Counted from the stretch's first letter, positions 36,487 through 50,500 are shown. The stretch is DNA of 64,000 bases from Archilochus colubris (GCA_023079485.1 CM041097.1:15737658-15801657), one strand, 5' to 3'. Translations and numbers: made by a program. Notes: generated by a model not told the origin, from the letters alone.

Positions 36487-37962
36487 TACCCATGGCTTAA
36501 AGTTATCTTAGATACAAATACAGAATGAGGTTCCACTGGACTGCAACACTTTTCTCTGTGTTTAACATTTTGCTTAGTTTCAAAGAAGCAAATAAATTCC
36601 AAGTTCAACCTCTTATTTCAGCAGTGAAAACTGGACTTAAAAGGGAAAAGAGGAGTCCTAGAACACCTATAATTTTGTTATAGGTGTAATTAGGCTGTAA
36701 TTTGCCAGGTTTAATTTCTTACAGCTCTAACTTTTGCAGAGCTGTGGTTGTTATCTTACTCTTCCCTATTTACTGAACTCAACCAGTTAACTTGAAATGG
36801 CAGTGGCCATCTCTGGCTCTAAGTGCTTACCATTATCTGGCTTAACAGCTGATGTTTCAGTAAGCCAAATATTTAGTTCATTGTTTATCCCCGGGGCATG
36901 GCTGAGGATTTGGATCATGTTAGTTTATTCTGTGGTCTTACTGGTCCCAAATGGAATCTTCCTAATGCATGAAAATAACTCTCCTGGTTCTGTTTCTGAA
37001 TCCTTGAACAAAAAAGTTTAAAAAGGCAAAAACAAACCAACAAAAAAAAACTGTGAAAAGAAAAACAAAACAACACAACAAGGCCTCTTTGCATTACATA
37101 CCTCATCTTCCAGAGGCTCACCAAACCACTTCTTTCAAATGTGAGCACCTGCATTATTTTTTTTTTTTCTCAAGTTGACAGTTCTTGCTGAGACTGCATT
37201 TTCCAACAGTGTTGAGGTGTGTTGTTTCTTTGTTTAGTTTTCTTCAGGATACTCTTTGACATAGACCCATAGCCAAGAGTAAGAGGGTTTTTTTTAAAAA
37301 ATACAACTGATTTGATTTTTAAAATTCTCCTTAGTCCTTGGCTAGCTCTCTTTGCGCTGCTGTAGGCCTCTAGCTGCAAACTTTCTGAAGCACCCTCCCT
37401 AACAGTGTTGCATTTGTGTGTAAAACTATTTTTTTTTTTTTTGCAAAGTGTTGCATAACTTTTTCTTGTTTGTTTTTTTTTTTGTTTGTTTTGTTTTGTT
37501 TTTTAGGCTTGGTTGAGTATTTACGAGACTTCTTGCTGCTTTTTGACAATCTTCTATATTTATTTAGTAGAACAAATTTCAATATATTACTTGAAACTAT
37601 GAACTAGAATTGAGTTAGCAATTTGACTGGTCATGTGATGTATAGAAGTACAATATGCTGTGGTTCATTCTGCAGTAGGTTTGTTAATTTTGTTTTATCT
37701 GCACTAAAAGTATGAAGATCTCCATTCTGTTTAACCATTCAAACTGAGGGTGTGATCCAAGTCTGTAATGTGTTTAAAAGCTAAATCCTGGAACTTGCCG
37801 TGGGAGTAGAATATACTTAATCTTTTGCATGAGGAGTTTGTTGAGACAGTAATGTAGCTGTGACATTTTGCCAGTTCTTAAATGCTTCTACATTTTGCTG
37901 AAAGTCAGATTCCTGGTAAAGTTCTGCTTTAGAGTCAGGCTTAGGTGAACTTGCACAGCACA

Positions 37963-38009
37963 AAAAAAAAAGAAAAAAAAAAGAAAAAAAAAAAAAGAAA
38001 AGAAATAAA
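37963..38009 (+). repeat. A-rich tract
   Basis: Runs of 9 to 13 A separated by single G over about 45 bases, ending in AAATAAAATG. Confidence 0.8.
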
Positions 38010-38462
38010 ATGATTGCACCAAAGGTACTGATAATATTTAAACAGTAATCTGTACATTTTTCCCCATTGGGTATTTTTTCTTCATTCATTTATTTCCCTT
38101 TATTAAATGAATTTCTAGCATTGTAAGGACTTGCGTGAGTGTAAATCTCTCTCTTTTTTTTCCAAAATTATTAGTTACTTTAGGAGGAAACATTTTGTAA
38201 TTTCCACTTAATTCCATCAGTAAAGCTTAGAAGAACTAAAAGCAGTTTTGGTGCACCAAACATGCAGTGTGTGTATGTTCTACAAGAAGTTGAAGAGCTC
38301 CCTGTTCATAAGGCTGTTTAGAAATGGCATCCAACATTCAGTGCTCAGGTATGTTAGTAAGAAGTACTGTAGTCCTCTGAGGGCAAATGTGTGGATTTTT
38401 AAACATTTTGCCATAATTGCACAATTTTGCATTTTTACTTAATGTCATGTTATGTTTCTTAA

Positions 38463-38468
38463 AATAAA
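38463..38468 (+). terminator. Candidate distal polyadenylation signal
   Basis: AATAAA with a downstream GT-rich patch. It would give a 3' UTR of about 3.3 kb for KBTBD8. Confidence 0.4.
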
Positions 38469-38480
38469 CCTATTGTTGAA

Positions 38481-40345
38481 ATACAGTGGACTTCAACTGG
38501 TTTTGTGATAAAACCTTTTGTGTGCATTTTAGTAGAGTTCATTTCTGAATTAATCCAATGGTAGAACTTTTTGCTGGTTTAGTTCCTCTATTTCTGCATT
38601 TGTGTGTGGTTTGGTTTTTTTTTCTTTTTAAGGCATCACTGTGCTCTTGGTGCTTTGTTCTGCTTTTTTGTTTCATTCCTTGTGGCTATTCAAGGTCTAA
38701 CTTCTTATTTGCTTAAACACAGGCAACACCATCTTTCTCCTTCCCTTCCTCCCTGCCTTTGGCTGGAATTTCCCAGCAGGAATGTCAAGAAGGGCCTTCC
38801 AGTCTGATGCTGCTGTATACTAGAAAACACTGAAACACTTCTTACTGAATTTCCCGGCATCCTGCCTTAGGGAAGTCAGTTCCCAGGTGGTGAAAGTGAG
38901 GAAGTGATGCTGGTTGCAAAGGAGTCTGCTGCAGAGCTGGGAATGAGATGCCAGCTCTCCCCAAGCTGTTGAAGCAAAACTCCAGCATTATGCTTGGCTT
39001 AAAACATCCACTTGTAAATTATGTTTCTTGTTCCAGAACTTTGTTTCCTTTCTGACATCTCTAACGACTCCAGAGGTGATGCTGAGTCACTGCAGCCTAG
39101 GAAAAACTGTGAATTTTCCTTGTTTGGGAAGGGGCTTCTATTGCCAGGTTCTTGCAGTCATTATTTCCACCCTTTCACCCTCTCATCCTCTGACCCCCAG
39201 GCTTTAAACTTGTCTGGGTGTGATTTGAAGACTTTACCTGACAGCTGGGTCACAGGAGAGTGGTTTAGTGAGTGTTTCCTGAGCTTTGTGTCACAGGTTC
39301 CTCCTCTGTCCTGCTGCTCTCTGTGTCTGTGGACCAGGGCACGTCCTGACCCTGCAGCCCCAGCAGGTGAACAGGACAGGAGGACGTGTGCCCTGACAGC
39401 CCCAGCTCCTGTCTGTAGTGTGGAGTCTGGCCCCTTGACAGGCAGTTTGTGCTTATTTAGCTCTTTAAGGGTCACTGAGTACCAGCAGTGATAGCACACC
39501 TGTAAAACATCAACTAAAATCATACCAAATCCATTTCAAGAACTGCTCTGGGTGTTCCTCTGTCTCCTTAGACCTGCACATGACCTCTGTCCTGCAGCTC
39601 CCATGGTCACAGAAAGCAGGCAATGTCCAGTCCAAATGTGTGCACTGTGAGCTCTGTGCTCAGTTTGTGCCAGATTTTGGTTCTCTTTTTTAATGATATG
39701 TATTGAGTTGTTGACTATCTGTAAACTCCATTCTAAATTTCATTAGGCTGATTAATTGGAAGTCGAGATGGTATGTGATACATCAGCTGCAGGAAAATAT
39801 TTGCAGATAAATTTTTAATTACTTTATAGTCTTCCAGATTGATTCTGTTCATATTCCTTCAGTGACAGATTTCTTCAGGCTGAAAATGTGGGAAGCAGGG
39901 ATGTTTGGTGGACATCAAATTGACCTTCTCCCACAGCCAATAAGTGAAGTGCTTAAATTGTGTTTGCTCTGCAAATTTGCATTTTATTTTTATTACAAAA
40001 GATGTACCACCTTTTACATCAAAATTATGTATATGAAGAGCAAGTGTTAAAAAGAAAAACTATCTGGTTAGTTATTTATATTTCAAATTTACATAGGTCA
40101 GTGGAAAAGGAGAGTTTCTGCTCCTTTGGTCCATCTTTAACCACTGAAGGTTTTTCAAAGTTATTTGGAAATGCAGTCTCAATAGTTTGAATTCCTGTTG
40201 TGTCTGAAGCACGTGGGCACAGGAGGGACAATGGAATTTAACAAAGGCAAATTCACATTTTGGTTTGGTAAAAAAAGCACCAACTAAAATGGCTCCGAGC
40301 CAAGGGAACTCTCAAGTGTCTGCAAGCAAAGGAGAAAGCACACAA
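38481..40345. other. Intergenic sequence, no gene recognised
   Basis: Between the likely end of KBTBD8 and a CR1 copy. The 156-codon frame at 39.0-39.5 kb has no family resemblance and no exon structure that I can support. Confidence 0.5.
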
Positions 40346-40757
40346 ACAGACCCTATGAGGAGAGGCTGATGGATCTGGGGGGTGTTCAGCCTGGAGAAGA
40401 GGAGGCTCAGGGGAGACCTCATCACTCTCTACAACTCCCTGAAAGGAGGTTGGAGCCAGGGGGGGTTGGGCTCTTTTCCCAGGCAACTCTCAACAAGACA
40501 AGAGGGCATGGGCTCAAGTTGTGCCAGGGGAGGTTTAGGTTGGAGATTAGAAAGAATTTCTTTCTGGAGAGGGTGATCAGACATTGGAATGGGCTGCCCA
40601 GGGAAGTAGTGGATTCTCTGTGTCTGGGGATATTTCAAAAGAGACTGGATGTGGCACTCAGTGCCATGGTCTAGCAACCGCAACGGTGGTTCAAGGGTTG
40701 GACTCGATGATCTCTGAGGTCCCTTCCAACCCAGCCAATTCTATGATTCTATGATTT
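40346..40757 (+). mobile_element. CR1 LINE, 3' fragment
   Basis: It starts inside the ORF2 tail (GACCCTATGAGGAGAGGCTG) and ends GCCAATTCTATGATTCTATG. The usual protein marks ([20 protein letters not shown]) are present in one frame, but the N-terminal part is in another frame, so it carries an indel near 40440-40470. Confidence 0.92.
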
Positions 40758-43345
40758 TCAGAAGTAAAAGACCAGCAGTGTAGAAATTACTTAATTCCAG
40801 AAGTCTAAAGGAATTTCAGCTTTTACAATACCAAGTTTTTACCATAACATTATTCCTAAGGTAACCTTGGATAAATCTTTTTTTGCTCTTTGTGTCTGTT
40901 TATCTTTCTGCTGAGTTTTCTACTCAGATTGGAAGAGAACTTCACCTTAGCCTACCTACAATCTGCTTTTTTTTTTTTTTTTTCCCACTTTTTTTCTTGT
41001 CCTTCAGCAGTGTGTTGCAGCACCTGGATTATAAACATGGCAGGGGAATGCTTAAAATCTCACAGGTGGGGATTTGAAATGTAATTCTTGTGGAAACATT
41101 CCTGCTGCAGCTGGGTTAAACAGACCCCTGCAAAGCATGGACTTGTTTTGAGGACTCTTCCAAGTCAACTGCTTAGTTACTGGTGAGAAATTCAGGAACT
41201 TTCTGTATCCTCTTCCTTCAAGGTGGAATTCACCCTTTGATAAGTGTTGCTGTGTCCTGCGAATCCCTTCATTTGTTCTCAAGGGTTCAGAATAAGACTG
41301 AGGCAGGATTTTAGGTGACCCAGAGGGAGTTTCAGCGAGAGGGTTAAAATTGCTGCATCAGATGGGCAAAGGGCTCTCCATGGGCAAGTTCCCCCCTAAG
41401 GAGGAGGGAGCAGAGCCTGCAGAAACAGGTTGTGAAAAGACAGAATAGGTTAATATGTACAGGGAAGAGAGGGAGGATGGAAAAAGGGGATAACTGACAA
41501 ATAATTTATTAACATCCACAGAGATCTGAGAGAGGACAGCACTCCGAGGGCTGCAAATGGAGAGCTCGCCCTGGATTTGTCTCTGGTGGGTGAAGAGCCA
41601 TCCCTGTTCAGGAAAGGTTTGTTTGCTTGGGATGTGGTTGCCTTTGGATGTAGTTTGAGGGGTCGGGTGGCAGAGGGTGTTGTAAGTTAGAAGTCTTGGC
41701 TTTTGAGGATACCTCTGAGCTCAACCTTTGGTCTCGGCTGCATCTGGGGTGGGGGGAAAGTTGATCAGATGGCTTTAAAAGCTGAGCAGGGACCTGTCAG
41801 GGGAGTCAGCAACCAGATTGACTCAGGGAGGGGAGTGGGAGCAGTTCCCACCTCTGCTGAGGAAAGAGCAGCCCCGTGGTCAGTGAGCATTTTGGGTCTG
41901 GTGCCTGGTGGCTTGAGGGCATCTTGGCACCAGAGAATCCCTGGATCAACAGCTGAAGCTACTTTAAACTTGGTTTGGTTTTGTTGTGGTGCTCTCATCA
42001 ACCACCACCACCACCAACAAATAAACAAAACCCATCCCAACCAAATAGAACAAATGTAGAAAATAATTGTATAGTCCATGAATGGTCTGTGGTTGATTGG
42101 GCTTGCAGCATGGAGGACTGGGATGATTCTTTATGATGGTTCCAAAAGACAAAAGGTCAAGAAATGAAGGCAAGAAGCTGGTAATACCAACTGGATTGAG
42201 ATGTAAGGGCCTTGACTGGGCAAGAGACCTGGGATTTCTTTATTTTGAAGCTGTTGACTGCAGCTGTAATAGAAAAATAATGTTCCACAAATTTCTATCA
42301 GTGTTTTATTACCTTAGAACAGAGGACACTTTGCAAGTACAATCATCCTGAGATTATAGCCTAGCATCTCTTGCAGCCTAACAGGACATTTATGATTTTA
42401 TTATTTGTATTATTATTTATTATTTTGTTGTTATAAAAGGCTTCTTGGTCTTTTCTCAATGTAGCAATGAAAACTCAAAAACCCCAAGAACTTTCCTCCC
42501 TAGGTGTTAACCAGGTAGAAATTAAAGCCTGGATTTATGAAATATCAGTATGTTGGGCTAATGCTTACTCCAGTTACAACTGGGTTTTGCTCATCTGCTT
42601 TGGACAGAGGTCGAGGGCAGGAGGGGATGAGAAGATCTCAGGTTTGTGTGTTTGCCCTCATCTTGCAGATGGATCTGTGATGATCTGGAAGAAAAAAAAT
42701 CCAGTGAGGAAAGGTTATGATAGGAAAAAAAAACAACCCAACAATTGTCTTCTGGGAGAGGATTGAAAACCTTGAGTGGATGTCTGAAGATTCCAAAGGG
42801 ATTCATAAACTCATCTCTGCATTTCCTGATGTTTCTGGAAATCTTGTCCAAACTCAGTGTGGGATTCTTGGGTGGGGCTGATTCCCTTCAGCTGCCACTA
42901 AATGATGAGGAGTTTGAAGCCTGTAATGCAAGGATCCCATACTGCTGTTCCCACTGAACAGCTGTAAAAATGAAAGACCATAAATTCAGGAGTGTATCTG
43001 TAGCTACATCACCAGTTTAGAATTTTTTTTTCCCCATGTGGTTCCAGTAATGCCCTCCTACTTCCAGTCTGAGTCCAAGCTAGACCTCTCAAGGGGCAAT
43101 AGACTCCTAAATAAATGAAAATTGCTCAGCACTTTTCCTAACGTGTGGGTTTTCTTCTTTTTTTCTTTTTATCTTTTTTTCTTTTTCTTTTTTTTTTTTC
43201 CCCAAGATAAGGAAAGGTCCCTCTCTCCCCAGCTAGCTGCCTCTAAGCTTTAGCGAAATGTGCCCAGCTGCTATCTCTGCCTGCTCCTTCCATTAGCTCT
43301 GATGATGCCCTTTCCTACCAGCTCCCCTTGCTTTTGAGTTTGCAG
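40758..43345. other. Intergenic sequence with simple repeats
   Basis: It contains a T tract at 40967-40983, an ACC repeat at about 42002-42015, a TTATTA-rich patch at 42394-42430 and a pyrimidine tract at 43150-43201. The G-rich part from 41.28 to 42.05 kb has a compositional feel of an old LTR, but I could not find matching ends or target duplications. No gene recognised. Confidence 0.5.
43150..43202 (+). repeat. Pyrimidine (T-rich) tract
   Basis: TTCTTCTTTTTTTC-type sequence over about 50 bases, with only one or two A and no G. Confidence 0.8.
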
Positions 43346-43355
43346 TATATAAAGG
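43346..43355 (+). promoter_or_regulatory. Candidate TATA box upstream of the left SLC16 exon
   Basis: TATATAAAGG is a textbook TATA element, about 0.9 kb upstream of the SLC16-like exon at 44283. The surrounding DNA is not CpG-rich. A start near 43376 would require a short non-coding first exon that I could not define, so the link is inference. Confidence 0.3.
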
Positions 43356-44282
43356 CAATAAAAAAAAAAAAATCTTTTATCCACAAAGATGCAGGTGCAG
43401 CTACCAGGCTGTGGGACCTATTCCTCTCCCCTCTGATTTAATGCCTTGACCTTAACAGGAGGCTTGTGGATCAACTTCTGAGAGGCATGTAGGTTTTTTC
43501 CTTTTTTTTTTTTCCTTTTTTATCCTCATTTTATTCCAACAGCCAGGGAAAATGGGAAGAATGCAAATGAGTGAATGGTCTGTGTTGCTTTCTGAGCATA
43601 ATCTGCTGACCTGGCAGGCACCAGGCACAAGGGGAATTTGCTGCCCTGAAGTAGAAAGAAACTTCAGCCACTTTGCAAGCTGTTGCTGGGGGTTTGCTTG
43701 TTGAGGGAAGCCAAGAGAGAGCCCCATCCCCCTGCAGGGAGATGCTCTCTGGGGTCAGTCATCTGCTGCTCACATAATGGGAATTCTTCTTTTTAGCAGG
43801 GCTAAACCTGGGATCCTAAGATTTTTCCACCTGCATCTGAAAATACTCAAGGAAGCTTTTCCCCTAAAAATGGCACAGATGTGACTTCTTATTCTCTCCA
43901 GAGGGACGAGCTGAGCAACTGGGACAGGAGCAAGGCAGCTCCAGAAGGTATCTGCTGAGGTGGGACACTGATCTGGATGGGGAAGAGAAGAAGGAGGCAT
44001 TGACTTCAGTTCTGAATGAGGTTCCAGCCCTGAACACAGGAGCTGTGAGAGTATTTTGAGATTTATTTAAAATACAGGTGGGAAGGGCTGGACAGGGTTA
44101 TTGGTGAGGGAAGGGTGATTTTGGGTGTGTTGGATTTGAACAATAACATTTTTAATAGCCAGCAAAAGATCAAGGCTTGAAGAGCAGGTGATCCTCTGTA
44201 CCTCAAAATCACTGAATGCTTTAAAATGATGCCTGATTACATGATATACATCCATAAACCACACTTATCCTTTGCTTTACAG

Positions 44283-44540
44283 GACACAGGGAAGTGGTTC
44301 TTACTCTGAAAGCTGTATTGACCATGTCTCCTCCAGTCCCTGCAGAGCTGGGCTATACACCCCCTGATGGTGGATGGGGTTGGGCAGTGGTCTTTGGAGC
44401 CTCCATCTCAGTTGGGTTTGCATTTACCTTTCCTAAAGCTTTCACTATCTACTTTAAAGAGCTCCAGGCTGTTTACAGCATTTCCTACAGCCAGATTGCC
44501 TGGATAACATCCATCATGTGTGCCACCACCTATGGAGGAG
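44283..44540 (+). CDS. SLC16-type monocarboxylate transporter, first coding exon, left copy
   Basis: The acceptor is CTTATCCTTTGCTTTACAG and the donor GGAGGAG followed by GTAAGT at 44541. The likely start is ATG at 44324 (GACCATGT). A GTG-initiated extension from 44294 is ignored. The coding part is 217 nt: 72 codons plus one base. The peptide opens with MSPPVPAELGYT, then [10 protein letters not shown], the SLC16 signature [DE]G[GS][WF]GW leading into transmembrane helix 1, then FPKAFTIYFKE and SYSQIAWITS at the start of helix 2. Aspartate 15 and lysine 38 are kept; lysine 38 of MCT1 is tied to proton and substrate coupling. [14 protein letters not shown] is MCT1-like. No stop or frameshift is present, so the exon seems maintained. 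No matching second coding exon lies before the next first exon 9.2 kb on. Confidence 0.85.
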
Positions 44541-47500
44541 GTAAGTGAAGCACAACCACATCTTTCTTTGGAAAAGAGGAGGTCAAATCTCTACCCCAAA
44601 AAGGGAGGGGAGAATATATTTCTTTGAGAAAGTTCCTGAAAACTTCTAAGTGCAAGTCTGGTGCTCTGTTTTCTGATGATATACATTGGCAAACAGTGGA
44701 GGACAGTGTTGATGAGTGTTTTCTTGGTGATGTCACTGGTTCTTGATGTTTCATCAGAGATCTTGCTACATGTAGACAGAGGCTTGGCCGTGATGCAATT
44801 GGGCAGTTGCTTCAGCATATTTAGTATTGCATCTTCTGTTCATACTCTTGGCAATTCTGTTTCTTTTTTAAACAAAAAATGTGTTTCTTGGACTCATGGT
44901 TGTAGAGAAGATGCTGGAAACCCAAAACCTGAAGTTTTGCTGATAAAATGCATGTACACATGCTGGTGTACGTGCATGTAGCTCTTGGGATATGTAAATA
45001 TGTTTTTAATATTCCCTATTTCTGTTGCTAAAACCTTGCTGTGAGACATCTATTAAGGGATGATGTATTAGGTTTCTCTCTGCAGAATCTTTCTTAAAGG
45101 ACAAACTTGTCCACTGATTACTTCAAGTTAAAACCTTCACTCAGTACTTGTGCCTTGGTTGCCAAAGTTGCTGCTGTGGGAAGGTTTTTCTTGTCCTCAT
45201 AATGAAATCACCACGTGAATGTTCTCAGAGGGATATTTACCTTGGATACCAACACCAGGGATCACTCTGGCCCTTTGATCTGAGGAGCTGGGATGTATTT
45301 TGCTGTTAATGGTTAGGAGAGGACCACCTGGTGCCTGTGAGGTGCTGCTGCTGGGGTTATTCCTGGGCTCTTTGCAGCCTCTTGGTCCTTCAGAGCTTGT
45401 TTTTCTGGGGTGAAATGTAAAAGGATTAGCACTTAAGAACACAAGAATAGCCACACCGACTTGGATCTACCTAAGCCTCTTAAACAAGGTCAGTGATCCA
45501 GGCTTTGGAACTGTTGCACACAAGTCATAGGTGGGAATGATCTTCTGGTTCCCTCCTCCCCTTCAGGACAGGGGGGTTTGGATGCTTCCCAGGTCACCCA
45601 CTGCAAATATCAGGGTACACCCTGTGTACAGAACTCCCACGCACCCCCTCGTGGACTTTAGGAACTGGTTTTCTGTGGCAATAATAATAATAAAAAAAGC
45701 TGTTTTGTCATCCAGTATGGGATGGATTAAGGTGAAAGAAGAAAATTTCTGTAAGGCTGACCTGGCACTCAAAGGAGCAACATATCCCACTCTGTCCATG
45801 CCCTGAGCAATACCTGGGAGTGTGGGCAGTGGTATCTGGACCCTTTCACAGCTTGTGTCTGGTGTTACTGAGGTTCCTAAGATGGCTGCATGTCTTAGGA
45901 AGCTGTCACAGTATAAAACTTATGGGTTTCACCCCTGATCTTCCCATCCTTAAAGACTTTTATGAAATCTCATTGCTGCATAGCTCTCATGATGAGGGAC
46001 AGCCACATGTGCTCTGTGGACTTGAAAGTGCTTCCTTGACTTTCTCAGATGACCCATGGAGCAGCAGGAGGGTGTCTGTGTAAGCAAGAGAGCAGGAGAT
46101 GCTGTGAAGCAAGACAAATTCTCCTTGTATTTACCTTTCCATAGACTTTGAGCTAAGAGCAAGGGGCACCTACCTGTCCCACCCTTCCTGGCATTTCATA
46201 GATTTGTGTTTATTGTTGCAAGAGCACCTTTCCTCTCTGGTGGTCTGTCCCATGGTGTGGTAGCTGTTGCTTTTCTCTTTTAAAGCACTGTGGCCTCTGG
46301 AAACAACCACAAAACTAGGAAAGAAACAAACCTTGAAGAAAAAGTCTTAGGAAGAATCCCTGTGTAATGATTTTGGGCTCTTTTGGAATTAGGGATGATC
46401 AGCTATCTCCTCTGTTCTTGTGAATGATTAATAGTCCTGAACATTTCCCAGTCATGTTCTCATCTTTCAGGTTTTATTTCTGGTAAATGGTGTTGACATC
46501 TCCATAGATCTGAAAGCAGCAGCCTGCAAATAGTAAGAGAAGAGGGACTGGCAATGATAGCAGATTTAGGAGTTTCATCTCAGGGAATAAATATCTTTGA
46601 GTGTATAAGTAATTGAATGCTCAGTTTGATCTTCCTTTCAGCTACACCAGCATAAATCTGGAGTCCTTCTGTAGCAACCCATGAAGCTGCAGGTTGTGTT
46701 TGAGAGGGGAGGAAAACACAGGCAAAGCTTTCTTGAGGGCATGCAGGGGAGGCCCTAAGGGAAAATGATGCCTTTAAACCCCATAGTTTTACAATGTTCA
46801 GAAATGCTACAGCTAACTGTCTACAAAATAGCCTTTTAGGACAGCATGTGTTTCTTTGCACTGGAGTAATTCAATAATGATAATAAAAAAAAGCTTCAGC
46901 AAAAATTAACTTTCAGTATTGTTTCTGGGTGAAAGTTTGGCTGCTCTGAAGTCAGCAGGCACCTTGCCAGCAGTTTTAGTGGAGCCAGGATTTCATCTTT
47001 CAGCTGCAAACTTTGATTTGCTGAACTATAGCACTGGAAGCCAGGCAAGTTTCAGCCCCAAGCCCAGCATTTAGGGAAAGGGGAGATGAGAACAGAATGA
47101 AACTTCAGAAATTAATTCTTTGTTGGTCTCACAAAGGTCTCCAGGAATGCTAAGTGAGGGGGTGCCCTATAACCATGTCCTAGATAGTAGGATCTGTCTT
47201 TGAAGCCTGCCTTAGGAGGAGTCATTTGTGTGGCACTTGGGGTTCTGAGGAAGGTCAGGCTGTAAACCCTGGATTACAGTGAGCAAATATCCCACTTGGA
47301 GCAAAAATCCCTTTGTTTTGGTCTTGTGGTGTCAACAAGCTCTTGAAGAACAACCTGTGGAAGACCTTGAAAGTTAATACTGAAGCATCATGCTTGCTGG
47401 GCTGAGTTTCCCTGCAGGAATACCATGTCTTGCATCACCCTGTGTTAAGAGCTGATCAGTCTCCAGTGCTCCATGAACTGATCTCTTCCCATCTCAGAGT

Positions 47501-50500
47501 CTGTTTCTTGTTTCTGTATCTCAGCTTTTCATTGAATATGAAAGGCAATGAAGGAGCTTGCTGGGTTTCTTCCATCTCAAGAGGAGGAGCTGGTGATGGG
47601 CAGATTTATCATGCAGTCCTGCTTCCCACCTGCCCACTTCCAATGTCCAGCAGCCCCACTGGTGATGAGAACTGTGATATATCAGCCAAAATTGGCCTCT
47701 GCATCCTGGTTCTTGAAACAAATCAAATTAAAGTGCTTTTGATTTTTTTTTTCTTTTGGTTTTGCTGCAAAATAAGAAGCTGGACAAAGTAGGGAAGGCA
47801 AACTGGAATTACACAGGATACAGTACTGATTTTTACTTTGACAAGACTGAAGTGCCTTTTCTTCACCATGTCTTGACTTTGAGCAAAAATATATGAACTC
47901 ATCACTTTGTGGTGAAAACTCCCAGCAAGGAAAACATGGTGTGAGGCTGGGAGGGGAGAGACATACGGGAGGGGAGGTGGAGGTTTCCCTCTGCACACAG
48001 TGTCTTCCAGTCCACTTTATTTCTGGTACAAATGAAAGAGTGACCTGCTCCACTCTGGCTAATGTGTAATTACACCTTCAACACAACCTTCTGCCCCAGC
48101 TGTTTGTTCACCACTGTTTGTATTCACAGTCTGAAATGCCACCAGGCTCTGTCTGCATTCAGCAGTGTCTGAATAAAACCATGGTGTTTGTCTTAATTTT
48201 CAGTCGTTCCAGGCTTGGCATAGCCAGGCTTCTGCCATGAAAGTTAGCAGCTAAATTCTTGATTCATCTTTATAAGTTAACAGCTAAATTCTTGATTCAT
48301 CTTTGAATCCTTGAACCATGTTGTTTTTCCCTTTCTATGCCCTCATTTTCCAAATAGAACAGAGGAAGATCCTACTGGGATTAAGATGTAAATGAGATGA
48401 AGATGCAATAGCAAAGGAATAATTTGTTTTAATCCCCCAGTGAAAACATTCCACTTATTAGATTTAGATTAATTGTTGCCATCTTTTCACCAACACAAAT
48501 GTTTTGGTTCAGGCTGCTGATTAAACTCCTACAACAGGGGAAAAACAAGAAGTGATGTCACTGCTGAGTTTGTTTTATCATCTCCAGGAAACCAGAACAT
48601 CCAGCAGTGATGCTTCATGCACCTGGCTGGTTTGACAGCACAGACACAGAGCTGGAGCCATCCAAGAGTTTTGCTGGCTCTGGAGAGAGTTATTTCATGT
48701 CTCATGAATCCTTCTGCCTGCCTGGCCTCGGCACTACTAACACTGGGGCTTAGCAAAAAGCAAGTTTAACATTTCATAACTTTCTGTTTTGACCTCTGCT
48801 TGATCCCATTGTCAAACATGACTCAGTGGAAAGCAGAGCCACAGTGCTTTGCCAGCACCCCAGGAGCACCAGCACCCAGGTCCCCCAGCTCTGTGCAGTG
48901 TCACCCCATTGCCAGGCGTAGGGATGCGTGGGGTTGGTGGCTCTGCCCACAGCAGAGCATCTCACGTGGCTTCAGAGGGGCTGTGTGGAAACTGAAGCTT
49001 TCCCCAAAATAGCTGTGGGAATGTCAAGGGATGGGATTGACCACGCTGGACCCAATTGCCCTGTGTGAAGGTTGTGTGGGTGCTGTGTTTTTGGGGTGCT
49101 TCCCCCCTTCCCTCTCACTGCTCGGCGCCCTGGGAGCTGCTGGATGGAGTTGGGTTCCCTTTAATTAAAACCTTGGGCATGAAACTATTTGTGGTAAATC
49201 CCTGAATGCTGGAGGTCTTGTGGCTGAATGCTGAGGAATGTGTTGGGTCAAGCTCAGGGGTGAGGAGGGCACAGCGGGATCAGGGCAACTCTGCGCCCGC
49301 CTGGTCCCTAGGCTGGGATGTTGGGATTGTATCTGCCTGGGGTCCAGAGCCAAGGATTTGGCTGAATTCAAACCTTTTCCTGAGTAATATTCTATATCAG
49401 TATGGACTGATCCTTTGGAAAAAGTTGAGAATATTATTAGGAACATAAATCTGTGTGTCTTTTGGAGGGCTGGGATTTCTCTCTCTAAAAGAGATGGCAA
49501 TCAGTACAGTGACAGTGTCACATCCCAGGCCACAGGTTTTGTGGACAGTTGCTGTTTATAATCACATCCATGACATCAGAAGCTTCATTTTAACTGCAGT
49601 TATGGATTGGATTTCACTGCTGATGATTTTTATGAGCAAATGGAAAATGACAACAGAATGGTTTTGAGAGATGTGGGTGTGCCATGGAAGTGAGAATCCC
49701 AGATGCTTTTGAGAAGTGCAGTTACCTCTTTAGGTCCTCACTTACCTGCTGCTCTTTTCATGCAGCAGAGCTTGGTATGGATAGTATTTTTTTGAACATT
49801 AATAAAGCCCTTTAATTGACTTTAAAAGACTCAACTAAGGAAAAACACCATTGGGGTTATTGAGTTGTAAGCTCCTACCTTTGGTTGGAATAAAATGCCT
49901 TATGTAAAAGGCTTGGAACAGAATTCTTCCCAAATACCAAAGTGGTCCACTGAGAATAGAAATGCTTTCTATTCTGAGGGAAGCCTTATTTATTTATCTG
50001 GAAAAGAAAAAACACTCCTTTTCAACACTCATCACCTTTTTTTGGTGGCCTTATATTTTAAATGTTGTTCATCAAACCTTGGGCTTTATTATGTGAATTT
50101 AAAAACCATGACTTCAACTTGAACTATCCGTGGGAATTGTCACATAAAGCTTTGCAAAGATTGAAAAAAAATGGGCCCTTTTGGGGACAGAGGAAGAGTT
50201 TCAGGTTCTGCCCCTTTTCCTGCTTTGCCCCTCTTCTTTCAACAGCTCTGGAGTGGAGCACTGGGAAAACAATAGCAGCCACTTATTTATATGGAGGGCT
50301 CTGATAGGGAAATGAGTAATTTCAAAAAGGTGTTTTGCAATTTTAATCAATTTTCTTGCTGCTTGCCAGCAAATTAAAAAACCTGCCCCCCAGGAAGTGT
50401 CTGCTGTCTGTGGATGAGTAAGTGGAGCCTGGCCCTGGGGGAGCCTCTGCTCCTGAAATGGAGAGGGAACAATCAGACAGCTACTGTGCCATGAGCTCAA

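Larger units (their letters stand above)
36597..38480 (+). other. Possible extended KBTBD8 3' UTR
   Basis: AT-rich sequence containing several T runs (37156, 37429 and 37477-37503), an A-rich tract at 37963-38009, and AATAAA at 38003-38008 and 38463-38468. The last is followed by a GT-rich patch (TGGTTTTGTG near 38499), which suits a distal cleavage site. Transcription to this point is inferred. Confidence 0.35.

Noticed and set aside
39021..39523. 156-codon plus-strand frame and 120-codon minus-strand frame
   Set aside because: No known domain and no supporting splice or polyadenylation context; both strands are open by chance.
41280..42060. Possible LTR or retroviral leader by composition
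   Set aside because: I could not find paired TG...CA ends or a target duplication, and no retroviral coding sequence is present.
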